Shown here: positions 39,401 through 49,600 of the stretch, piece by piece
Layout: each line of letters opens with the position of its first letter
How positions within the stretch are numbered: the first letter of the stretch is position 1
Origin: Acanthochromis polyacanthus
Lineage: Eukaryota; Chordata; Actinopteri; Pomacentridae
Assembly (NCBI RefSeq): GCF_021347895.1
Contig: NC_067115.1
Coordinates: forward strand, 12,905,876-12,969,875
Direction of reading: 5' to 3'
Length of the DNA stretch: 64,000 nucleotides
Made by a program: the position numbers and the translations under genes
The notes under the pieces: model-generated
The model's input: the letters and a program-made list of their open reading frames with translations, nothing else
What the model was told of the DNA's origin: nothing
The model's database searches: none

Positions 39401-42400
39401 GCTGTTTGGAGGCAGTGTCAGTTGAACTCCCTCGCATTGTTGAAGAGGCCTACTGTTGCTGAAAGCCACATTTGAGATAAGGCTGAATATGCAGGTATGC
39501 AGTTATGTACCAGCTCATGATAGCTCTTTTTCTCATACAGAAGATCACAAAGAATCAACTGTCCAAGCCATGCTGATACAGGATCGTACTGTATTTAGCG
39601 TGCTGACCTACTTCTACTTACGTTCTGCACCATCAGAAAAGCTATTATTGGCCTGACAGCATGACGGATAGAAACAGAGATCAGTTACATTTCCCACCTT
39701 CCACAGCCGACTATTTCCAAACCACACGTAAATGATGGCTGATGTGAAAAACTGCCAGAACAAAAGCAAAGATGCAGCTGGGCCAAACAGGAGTGATGAG
39801 CTGATAATTACAAGGCTCCGCTATAAAACACCAGGAGTAGAGGAACCAAAGCCGGGCTCTCACCAGTAAACATCCTGCAGTAAAACGGCAAAATGTGTGA
39901 GGACTTCAGGGATTAAAGTGTGCCTGTCTGCATAAGCAAATGTGTGCAGTCGTCTGGACAACAGTATGGCGGAAAAAACACCATGACCCTGGCGAGAGCT
40001 TGCGGAGACCATGTGGAACTTTCAAGAAGGCAAAATCCTGTGAATGAGCTCCGTGTTGGAGCCACACAAAGTGACCTCTGTTCTCTCTAATCTAGTTCCC
40101 ATGGCTGCAAACACACTCAGCTGTAATATCAAGATCATGTCAAACCACAAGTCCACTGTTTCAGCTCAGATGGAACTACAGCAACCTTTAAAAATACTCC
40201 TTAAAAAAAAAAAACTATAGTTGGGACTTGAAACACTTGCGCCTCACAGAAAAGACGATGTCAGCCAGCCAACACTGACAAACATGATGAAATGCAGTGT
40301 GTGATCTGACATGCGAACCTAATCCACGGTGACTCAGAGTCTCACTCCAAGTTTTATTTTGGGAACGAGGGCTGCAGAGGAGTGTTGTGTCTGTGTGTGT
40401 GTCAGGTGTTTGAAATCCACATGATCAAAACCTGTGTGAACAGAACATTGACTAAATCTGCAGCAGGCAGAAAGGTTTGTGCTTGAGAAGCAAGGACTGG
40501 GATTGAGTGTTGCTGTCAAAAATTAAAACTATAAATAGCAAATAAATAATGAACAATTAGCAGATTCCAAATTCAATTATTGATTTAAAACGACAGAATT
40601 AAATCACAAAAACTGCAGTTTTGCACACATTATGTAGTGCGTCTGACCCAGGATTTAGACTGTTGTGTCAACAGTTTCACAAATTCCTGTCCTCCTTGTG
40701 TGACCATCATACTTTTGATGGTATCTCACGTGGTAATGCCCCATCAGACATTTCAAATCTGATACACAGTGAACGCTGAACTGAAGCTTTACTTTATTAG
40801 ACAGCAAATCCAATTGAAATACTGGTCAGAAAAAATCTCAGTTGGCTAAAACTAAGTACATAATGAGGGTTTGTGCAGCTAAACTGAACGAACATTTTGA
40901 AGAGCAGCTGCATATAAGAGCACAATTTCATTTAAATACAATTTTGTCTGCATTTGTCTTGTCACTTTGGTTCACTAGGCCATAAATGATTTAGTGTTGC
41001 CTCTCCATGGCTGAGTGACAGTTGGCCTTGACTGAAGGAATTCTGATGAGGCGATTTGCTCCACTAACATCTATCCTCCACCTCAGTGTGATACATTTTG
41101 ATTATGTTGCTGCAGAGCACAGGGCAGCGCTACAATGGCCTGGCCCTGCTTTAGAGCTAAATCCAGTTTGACAGGCGGAGGTCTCAGCTGCAGATTAGCC
41201 TGATGGGCTGTCTGTCTGGATCACAGCGAGTTCGGCTGGGCCACTGCAGCTAGACAGAAAACTCAACAGTGAGGCATGCTGGGACACACACTGAAGAGGC
41301 AAAGCTCGAAAGCAGGGTGTCTAGGATTTGTACATTCCTATATTTCCAGCTCTTTGCTGTGCGGATTATGCCCATATATTCAACTTTACTGGCTTGTCAG
41401 TGACTGATCCAGTGATTATTTGCTCATCTACCTGTCAAGCACAGTCCAATGTGATTACCTGAGAGCTAAAGAGCATAAGCGACATGCTTCCTGCCTAAAA
41501 ACATTCCATCAGACCACATTTCTCCTTTGTCCCACAGGATGCTGGAAGGACACAACATATAATTTGCTGAATGCTTTTACACAATCCACCTACAATAACC
41601 AGGGTTGTTGACTGGTTTCAGTAGGAATCAAACTATAAATCCTGATGCCGCCTGTCAACAACATTTTCTACCAACAGAGCTAAATGATGCGACACACAAG
41701 AAGAGCTTTTCTAGTGATGCGTGTCCAATGTGAGTCATATGAAGGTCATAGTTTCTGTGTGCATCCGTCATACTGAAAATAATGGACACGTTTCAGATCA
41801 AATGATTTATCTGTCTTAGTGTACAGATGTAGACATGCATTTTAAAACAACAACAGGATGACCCTTTTGCACAGAGGACAGATGTGGAGAAGCACTCAGG
41901 CACCTCCACACTTTGTCATTTTGGTGTGGTTGATCCAACGCTGCTCAAACTAACTGAAGTGATAAAAGGTTTTGCTTTTGCTAAATCAATGCCAAGTCAT
42001 CATTTCCCCCTCCCTAGAATAGGATGTAAATCACAGAGATACTGCTCTTGTGTTTTGTGGTATCTTGTGTGTAGGTGGAAAACCCAGAGAGGAGGGGTGT
42101 GTTGTTACAGACAGAGCATGGCTTGTCAGTCTGAGTTTATTACACCACACTGGCTTCTCATTCTTCAGAGTTCACACCAATACTGTAACAAGTGACTAAG
42201 GTATGGGAAAACATAATCATAGGCATTATTAACACACGACGTGTTGACACATGAACCATGAATGTCATATTCTGTCTGTGGCAAGCACAAACATCATCAC
42301 ATTTAGCCATGATTATGTGAATTAGGAAGCTTTCTACTCATAATGTAGTCACTGCTCGTTGACATGAGCCTTGCACAATACCCATCCTTCTCACAGATGA

Positions 42401-42786
42401 GTTCACAATCTGAACTGACAATTATCGTTGTACCTGAAATCAAATACAAAAGTTAACAGCGTGTCATGGTTTGAAATATTATGTCTACTTTCAATGGAGC
42501 CAGCTGCTGCATCAAAACGGGTTTATCGCAACAGAACAACCTTAACATTAGCTTAAGACACTACAAACTGTTTTGTAACTGCCTTTCAGCTCAGTTCATA
42601 TAGCTAGTGTTAATGGTAAGTCGTTAGACTTTGTGTTACTTACATCAAATCTGGTCTGTAACGATGTATGATGGCACAAAACGCCAAACCGTCCCGAAAC
42701 GACGCCGACATGTCCCGTATTTCCACATCGTTGTAATTTTCACACTGCATCCGACACCACTCCTGGAGAGCCTTCAGAGATCCCAT
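24462..42786 (-). CDS. micall1: MICAL-like protein 1 (CH, LIM, NPF, bMERB), 906 aa
   Basis: A scaffold of tubular recycling endosomes that binds Rabs, EHD proteins and syndapins. Coding exons, in order: 42644-42786, 39107-39155, 37136-37277, 36474-36574, 35140-35291, 33076-33671, 31423-31483, 30829-31232, 28843-29192, 28597-28731, 28381-28507, 28137-28227, 27664-27737, 27144-27258, 27005-27051, 24462-24595; total 2721 nt, all in phase. A calponin-homology domain spans about residues 1-110 ([24 protein letters not shown]). A LIM domain spans about 169-228 (CAAC, HRNC, CTEC, CTHH ligands). Proline-rich linkers follow. A C-terminal coiled-coil bMERB domain from about 712 contains [20 protein letters not shown] and [16 protein letters not shown]. 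Three NPF motifs occur (exons 6, 8, 10); the first two are followed by acidic residues, as EHD domains prefer. Unlike MICAL1-3 there is no monooxygenase domain. Human MICALL1 has 863 residues. Confidence 0.95.
24670..24888. mobile_element. hAT-type MITE with 8-bp target duplication
   Basis: This 219-bp insertion in the last intron of micall1 is flanked by perfect 8-bp repeats 'gaaagaat' (24662-24669 and 24889-24896), the duplication length typical of hAT elements. Its ends are imperfect inverted repeats: CAGGGC...CCCGAATA on the left and TATTCGGGCCCTA on the right. Several CGAATATT-type palindromes occur near the left end. It has no transposase, so it is non-autonomous. Confidence 0.8.
25750..26830. 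mobile_element. Interspersed DNA element split by a nested piggyBac MITE
   Basis: The left part (about 25750-25976: 'aagtcttaccaagtctattt', 'cttgttttgagttgaatttt') and the right part (about 26510-26830: 'ttaccaagccgtttttcac', 'agctcaaaataagtttt') look like two halves of one teleost MITE known to me from memory. The piggyBac-type element at 25977-26505 lies between them. The outer borders are estimated. Confidence 0.45.
25977..26505. mobile_element. piggyBac-type MITE with TTAA target site and internal hairpin
   Basis: This 529-bp element in the last micall1 intron is bounded by TTAA on both sides (25973-25976, 26506-26509). Its ends are imperfect inverted repeats: CCCTGGTGTTGTGC on the left and 'gacaacagcaggg' on the right. 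TTAA duplication is the hallmark of piggyBac transposition. Inside, 26136-26176 and 26186-26225 form a hairpin of about 40 paired bases with one bulge and a 9-base loop. No transposase frame is present. Confidence 0.8.
28844..28866. other. Splice acceptor poly-T tract of micall1 intron 9/10 area
   Basis: An uninterrupted T/A homopolymer run lies just outside the exon at 28843-29192 (about 28802-28823, plus-strand T). It is intronic and is noted only because homopolymers of this length are prone to length variation. Confidence 0.3.
29193..30828 (-). other. micall1 intron 8 (1.6 kb)
   Basis: It contains a LINE-like 3' end at about 30000-30262 ('gtgccaacaaagtttcattgc', then 'cacaataaatatccttgaatcc') and a (TGAT)n tract of about six units at 30393-30420. 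No exon-like sequence was found. Confidence 0.5.
31484..33075 (-). other. micall1 intron 6 (1.6 kb)
   Basis: It contains a short fish repeat fragment, 'atagatagatactttattaatccc' (31748-31772), and a complete SINE at 32625-32780 (listed separately). No additional exon is evident. Confidence 0.6.
32625..32780 (+). mobile_element. tRNA-derived SINE with poly(A) tail in micall1
   Basis: This 156-bp element begins GGTGCCTGGGTAGCTCAACAGG, with an A box of tRNA type. It has a conserved 'gcggccatttgctgcatgtc' body and ends AATAAAGGCTTAAAAAAAAATAACAAAG-like. Near-identical flanks, 'tagttgaagaag' on the left and 'tagtcgaagaag' on the right, are a target-site duplication with one mismatch. It is antisense to micall1 and is not a tRNA gene. 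Confidence 0.75.
33672..35139 (-). other. micall1 intron 5 (1.5 kb)
   Basis: It contains a fragment of the large SINE family in plus orientation at about 34148-34255 ('gtgacagactggtgacctg', 'tccagg'), the same body text as at 11100-11160 but inverted. The remaining sequence is AT-rich with no recognised element. Confidence 0.5.
35292..36473 (-). other. micall1 intron 4 (1.2 kb)
   Basis: Besides a C-rich stretch near 35810-35845 and a (GT)n-like run at 36268-36282, I see nothing definable. Confidence 0.5.
37278..39106 (-). other. micall1 intron 2 (1.8 kb)
   Basis: It holds the 3' remnant of a Tc1-like transposon (38067-38321, listed separately) and a C homopolymer of about 12 at 38811-38823. 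No exon is evident. Confidence 0.6.
38067..38321 (+). mobile_element. Degenerate 3' end of a Tc1-like transposon
   Basis: The first part resembles the last codons of a Tc1-type transposase ('gaatgccaagagtgtgcaaag', then 'ctactttgaagaatctaaaa'), followed by the terminal region ending 'gtgtccaaacttttgactgg'. The 5' part of the transposon is missing and the remnant carries no usable frame. It belongs to a different Tc1 family from the intact element at 61683-63317 and shares its end sequence with the MITE at 22207-22442. Confidence 0.75.
39156..42643 (-). other. micall1 intron 1 (3.5 kb)
   Basis: The first intron of micall1 runs from a GTAAGT donor at 42643 to a CAG acceptor at 39156. It is low in recognisable repeats. 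First introns often carry regulatory DNA, but I cannot point to a particular element here. Confidence 0.6.
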
Positions 42787-43621
42787 CGTGGGCTACTGAA
42801 AATCTGAATCAACTGCCAAATATTTCCTTTGATCTCCCAGCCGTGACAGGACACAACCAGCAGCAGTGTTTCGTTGGAGGGGACACAGCCAGACAACACC
42901 CGATGTGACGATATTCATTAACGGCAACTGAGTCACGTTAAAAAAAAATACTAGCACTGCTTGGAAGCTAGCTAGACGTTAGATAACTTTTGCAACTACA
43001 ACTAACATTGTCTAACTGTTATCTCATGTGTGGAGTGGTTTAGACAGCGATGACTATAGATAAAGTAGAGCCCAGACAGGAACAACAGAGTTACCAACAC
43101 GCCTCATGTCCACAGGGGTTGCCAACAAAGTTAGCCAACTTAGCTAGCCAGCTAATGTAGCCCGCTGCTAGCTGCTGTGTTGCAGGTTTGCTTCTTTTTA
43201 CGATTCTCTCGGGCGATGGTGCAGTTTTGGTCGTCGAAGCAGGAGAGACAGTTTCCTCACTGGGGTGGACCACGACACGTTTTTGTTTGATGGTGCAATG
43301 GCTATTTAACCGCTGGGTGTAAAAAAGAGAGACTGACACCCAGCGCTGCTCCCGACGCTTCCGTTGGTGTAACAGAATGGAAAGACGCCGTTAAAATTAC
43401 ATCCCGGGCAATTTTTGATCACAGCCGCCCCCGGTGCCAATCCTTCCAAGCAGCATTGACTGAAGCGTTGGCAACCTGCCTGTCCCCCTGTTTCAATATC
43501 ACCTTGTCGTGTCTCTTCGAGTCCAGTCGGGGGAGCCACACAGCTTCTGCGCTCACCGCTACCCACGCGATATTTTACTAAAATCTCGCGAGAGTAGCCA
43601 CTTGTTTAGAATTCCCGAAAG
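42787..43621. promoter_or_regulatory. Bidirectional promoter between micall1 (-) and gga1 (+)
   Basis: The two start codons are 835 bp apart and divergent. The interval is more CG-rich than its surroundings, with no TATA box seen. A perfect TCTCGCGAGA palindrome at 43584-43593 matches the motif bound by BANP, typical of CpG-island, often bidirectional, promoters. It lies 28 bases before the gga1 start codon. The start itself is embedded in AAGATGGCGGCGGC, a YY1-type motif commonly found near start sites. Transcription starts were not located. Confidence 0.6.
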
Positions 43622-46600
43622 ATGGCGGCGGCGCCTCCAGATGAGGCTAGCCTGCAGTCTCGCATCAGTAAGTCATCATACATTACTATGGCAGGTTAAT
43701 TTTTGAACGTTAAATGTTAGCCGACGCACCGCTAAGGTATACTGAGGTATATCCTTATTTTGAATTTTACTCTGTCGCTAGTAGCTTCCTCCCCAGGGAG
43801 CAGATTTGTGAGAATGTCATCAAATTCAAAAGTGCAGTTGGCGATTAGGAACGAACAGTCAAATATTGTATCACCTTTGATGTGTTGCGCTTTCATTTTG
43901 AGGTCACGCTGCATTTACTGTTGACAGTTCGAGTTTGATATTGTTATTATAATGTGACATTTGAATTTTACAATCCTAGTAGCGTTCAGCTCAATGCTAA
44001 CAAAATCAAGGAGCTAGTTAGCTGTTTCCTTGATGACCAGGTCCAGCCAGTTGCTAACCCCAAACCAGGAACCTTGCAGCGCTTCTGCCATCACCGGACA
44101 CAGGATTCAGTCACATTTTGTTCCTAAGTAGAAGCTTCTCTCTGTAAGGAAGCAAGTGTATTTATATAGGAACTTGTCTTAGATCTTGGTTATTTAAAGT
44201 GCTTTGCATGCGAAACTAAACAAATCAAATCAAACATGTCAAAGATATAAAACTAAATGCAGCAGGATGAAATGCTATTAACAAATTTATATAAATCAAA
44301 AATAGTCCAGATAAGTTTAATAAAGTGTATTCAGATTTTGTTGAATAATTGAAGCCCTATTGAATGAAAACAGCAGAAAAGTCAATAGGCAAGATAAGTA
44401 CAAACATATGTACGTTGTTATTATGAAACAGAAAATTCAAAGTATTGAAAAAACTATTTTAAAAATGGCTACACTCAGGGAAAATCAAAGTTCCAAAGGG
44501 AACTGGTTTAGGCAGTGAGCACCATGATGACTATTTCGCCATGTCAACTCCCAACTCTTGCAGAGACGCCTACCTGGCTTTAGCAAACATATTACCTCTA
44601 TTTGTTAGACCTTGACCTTTGAGGGACTTGAAAACAATGAGTAGAGCCTCAGATTCAATTTAATATTTACTTAGAAACCGTTGCTGGAGTCTAAAAATTG
44701 CAGTAAAGTGTTCTTTCTGCTCGATGCTTGTCAGTATTGTAGCGGTAGCATTTTTGGATGAGTTGCAAATGTCAAATGGTCTTATTTAGGTGATCAGTAA
44801 GGCCGTTGTCCACTTCTACAAGCGATAAAAGCATAAATGAGTGCAGCTTTCTTTCTATCTGGCTTTATTGCCAGATAGAATTAGTTTAGTCTTGTCTTTT
44901 TTTTCTTGTCTTGTCTTTGTCTTTATTTCGCCGAAAGAAATTTAGTTGCATCCATTTGTTTCCTTCCTCAAGACAAACCTAGTGTTTATGACTAACTGCA
45001 CTGAATCAGACAGCAGAGAGTTTACATAATTCAAACAGTCAGAGGCCACAAATGTTGTCCAGTATGATAAACACACATTTAGCAATAGATTTCACAAATT
45101 TATACAAAGCAGCCCAAATTAAAGAGGGCAAGGATCCTTATTTTTTGCATTTTCGGTTCAAAAATCCACAGACATGCCAAGGATGTATAGTAAATGCAGA
45201 ATTATAGCACAATAGATGTGTTTTTGTTGTTGTTGTTATACAGATAAGGCCACCAATCCTCTGAACAAGGAGACTGACTGGGACAGTATCAAGGGATTTT
45301 GTGATCAGCTCGACAATGAACCAGAAGGGTGAGAGGATGACGGCCAAACTTGATTTTAAAATCAAACAGCTGCAAAACCTTTTTAGTTTGTCACTGCATT
45401 AAAGGTTATAATTTGTTTTTCATCAGTCCTCAGCTGGCAACCAGACTTCTGGCCCACAAAATCCAGTCTCCTCAGGAGTGGGAGGCGATGCAAGCGCTTA
45501 CGGTAAGACCTGCATGCAGTGCAGATAAACCTCCCATCATCGTGTGTGTGTAATGTGGTTAACAAGTGTAAAGGTCTGCAGAGTGGCACATTATCAGTAA
45601 AAGCTTGCATGTAAAAAATAACAACCTTTGAACGATTTCCAGGTTCTTGAGACGTGCATGAAGAACTGTGGGAAGCGATTTCACAGTGAAGTGGGAAAGT
45701 TTCGCTTTCTCAATGAACTCATCAAAGTGGTCTCCCCCAAGGTAAGGTACTAAATCCTGTCATACTAGTCTGGGTGTCACTTGATATCCATGAGAATCTA
45801 TTTTTTTATTTTGGTGATTCAGAGTTTCTCATCTATTGAAAACATCAACTATGCTCATCATCACAAAAGAGCTGATAGCATAAAGGAAGCACTGATACAC
45901 AGATACTTTTTGCCAGTTCAGTGGAACATGTAACTCGTGCTGGAACAATGAGAATCCCCATCCCTGTTCTTATAGCTAGGTATCAGTATCATGAACCACA
46001 GAGAGGGCCATAATAACACCTTGTTTTAGAAGTAACTTTCTCCATAGAAAATCTTCATGTCAGTGTCATTTATCAAAGAATATTGGCATTTTTATTTTAA
46101 TAATAGCTACCCTTTCCACTGTTTGTAGTATTTGGGAGCCCGGGCTCCAGAACCGGTGAAGAAGAAGGTTTTAGAAATGATGTACAGCTGGACGGTGAGG
46201 CTGCCAAATGAGACCAAGATAGCAGATGCCTATCAGATGCTGAAAAAACAGGGTGAGTTTGATGACTGACCACCAGGACAAAGAGCAGTTTCTTTAACTT
46301 GATGGTTTTCTTGTGTTCTGTATGGTTCCAGGAATGGTGTGTTTTTCCACATATTCACCATACAGTGGTTTTCAGTGTTCTTGTTCCCATTTTTCACTGC
46401 TAATATATCTCGTGGTTCCCCATGCTGTGCCTGTTTGAACAACTACATAGGTGGTATCAGTTCTCCTTTTAGCACAAGAGACAGATGTCCTTAGTCATGC
46501 TTCTTTAAAATCTAGCGTGATCTCCAAAATGGATTTTCCAGGATTGTAAAAGAAACATATTTGTGGCACTCTCATTTCTTTATGTTTCTTTCATTGCACT

Positions 46601-49600
46601 GCTTGAATTTGGCGTTACAGAAGCTTCAAGCAGCAGTGTCACTTACGTCGTGGACAGCACTGAGTCATAGGTGACCCAGATTCTGTAACTGTGATCTATA
46701 AACAGTGTAAACACATAAAACAGAAGCGGTGCTATTGATGGACATTGTATTTATGTAAGGTTAATAGACATCCTTGTTTTTTTCCAGGCATTGTCAAACA
46801 GGATCCTGTGCTTCCTGATGACAAGCCCCTGCCGCCCCCTGCACCTAGAGCCAAAAGTGCCGTCTTTGAGGATGAGGAGAAATCTAAGGTATGGAATATG
46901 AGAGATCAAGAGGCAGCAGTCACATCAGACAGACTTGATGGATTTGTGTACTGTCATTAATTTTCAAAATACTGTCCTAAGATGTCAAATTTGGATTCAT
47001 ACAGTCTGCTTATATTAATGGAAAACATCCCATTAAATCGTGTAAGGTGAAACTCCTGGGAAAATTCGGAAGGGTCCAGCAGTTTGAAAATCCTCTTCCT
47101 CTTTCCTTTCCTCTCCCTCTTGTGTCTTATCCTGTTTTTGTAGATGCTGTCTCGCTTACTGAACAGCACACACCCTGAAGATTTAAGAGCAGCAAACAAG
47201 CTCATTAAAGAAATGGTTCAAGAGGTGAGTCAGTGGCTTTGTTCAGCACATGTGGTTTATAGAATGCTCACATATGTATATGTACCTTTTGCATGAAATA
47301 CACACTGTGATGTAAAGCACTGAAGTAGAGTCAATTAGTAATCACAGCTGTAGTCTTTCAGAGATCAGGCTTTAATCTCTACAATGAATGATTGATCTCT
47401 ACGATCTTGAAACCAATTGTTGAGTATGATCAACATGACAATAAAGCAATAAAAAATATAGTTTGTTTCTCGAGTCATAGAGAGAAATGGATTCATGATT
47501 GCATCTAGAGAAAAGTAGTCATTGGATGATACTCCAGATTAATAGTGAAGGAAAATATTTACTTGCATATTAATTAATATGTCTTGTAGATTATTAAAAT
47601 GTTTACCCACTTTACCTTCATATATTGTGGTATTTATCATGATAAAGGATACTCTTACGCTATAATATGACCATTATTTTTCATATGATTTCTGTGCTAC
47701 TGACCTCGATGAGCAAATTAAGTCAGGACGAGAAGCAACAATGCTGCATTTTTACGCTTTAGGATTTCTTATGATCCCAGGAACTATGAGGGCCAGTCAG
47801 TCTTTTTTCTTCTCCTAGGACCAAAAGCGAGTGGAGAAAGTATCAAAGCGAGTGAACGCCATCCAGGAGGTGAAGGAGAGTGTCAGCCTGCTGAACCAGC
47901 TGCTGGAGGGCTACAGCAAGGAGCGCTGCTCCCAGAGCAACCAGGAGCTCATTAAGGTTTGTGGAGCTCAGCACTTTAAAAAGGAGCTGCAGCTATAGCT
48001 CCTGCTGGTTCCTCTCAGTGGAGGATCAGTTTTATTGTTTTAACATGTCTCCAATTGCAGGACCTTTACCAGCGCTGTGAAAAAATGAGGCCTACACTCT
48101 TCCGATTAGCGAGCGATACGGAGGATAATGATGAAGCTTTAGGTAAGTTTGGAAGTGTGTTGTGTTAAACAGGAATCATTTCATGGGGTCATTCTTTATG
48201 ATGGGATTTGAAACGTGTTGTGGGGTTTGCTAATTAGTTTTCTTCTTACAGCGGATATCTTGCAGGCCAATGACAGCTTGACGCAGGTCATCAATCTGTA
48301 CAGACAGCTGGTAAAGGGGGAGAAGGTGACAAAAGATGACATAACTGTGCCCTCACAACCAGGTATGCGAGTCTGTTTTCCAAGTCAGTTAGAGCTGCAG
48401 TAGGCACTATTTTTTTGCCACCTTTCAGCATGTTGTAACTGAAGTGGTCTTAGAGGAAACTAGACTGCTGCACTTCCTCTTGTGTTTGGTTCTGGGTGTT
48501 GAATGTATCCCACGAAAAGGATAGTTCAATCTGGAAGACACTGAATCCTGACTTGCTCCCAGTGAGCAGCTTCTGTGGCAGCTCTGACACCATTGTGTCT
48601 GAATGCGAAACTTCTTGTGAAGTACTTTATAGAACCTAGCTCAGGTTTACAAGGCACTATTTAAGTGTGGACTACTCAAATGATGAATAGGTTAGCTATA
48701 AACATCCTTTATATGCACCAAAGCAGCCAGCAGGTATCATCTTCTGGTTACAGTTTGACTCTGTGGGGTCGTTATCTCGTCAATGATTAACTACACACCA
48801 CATCTTGATCACTGTGGCACATCCATGCTTCTTTTAATGTCACACCTCCTCCCATCAGTCAAATGTTTTTTGTTCATTTAAGACACCACTGCTGCTTGTC
48901 ACCATTTGTCCTTGCTGTTGGAAAAGGAGCACACCAAGTAGTTGGCTGATTGAGTCAGGCAGAGGACTTTCTGAGTTCTGTCGGATTTGAGTCCAATCTG
49001 AAGCTGAAAATGAATCTTGACTTTGAGCTGGACTATTTTTGCATGTTTGAAGCATGTTCATGTGCTTGTAATTACCCACACAGAGAGGGCAGAGCTGCAG
49101 GGAATAGCTGATTTTCAAATCCTTTTCTTTTCTTTTTTTTTTTTCCTTTTCCACTGTCTACTGCCGCTTTAACTGGCATCCATCAGTGTTTACTTTAATT
49201 CTCCTAACATTTCTGTAGACCTTGACTTGACTTAACTATTTTTTCTTCAAATCAGGGAGCAGTAGTTCAGCGCTTGTAGACCTGACGGGACTTAACATTT
49301 CAGCTGATGCAGCACCGTCCAACCCAGAGACCTCCAGCCTGCAGACTCTGACTCAGAACATGGGCATGAGCCTCCTGGATGATGAACTCATGTCACTGGG
49401 TAAGCAGGAAAATCTCATCTGGTTTGTAAAAATCAAAGACAGAAGACTAAGCTTAACCTTTTAACAAGCCAAAAAGCACAAGCCAGCAGCTCGGTCTCAT
49501 GCGTTGTTTCCACTAGGCAGCATGTGGTTGCTCCCGTCAGCTGGCTGCCTGTAACGAGGCATCTCCAGAGGCAGACCACATCTGGCTTAACCTCAGACAA

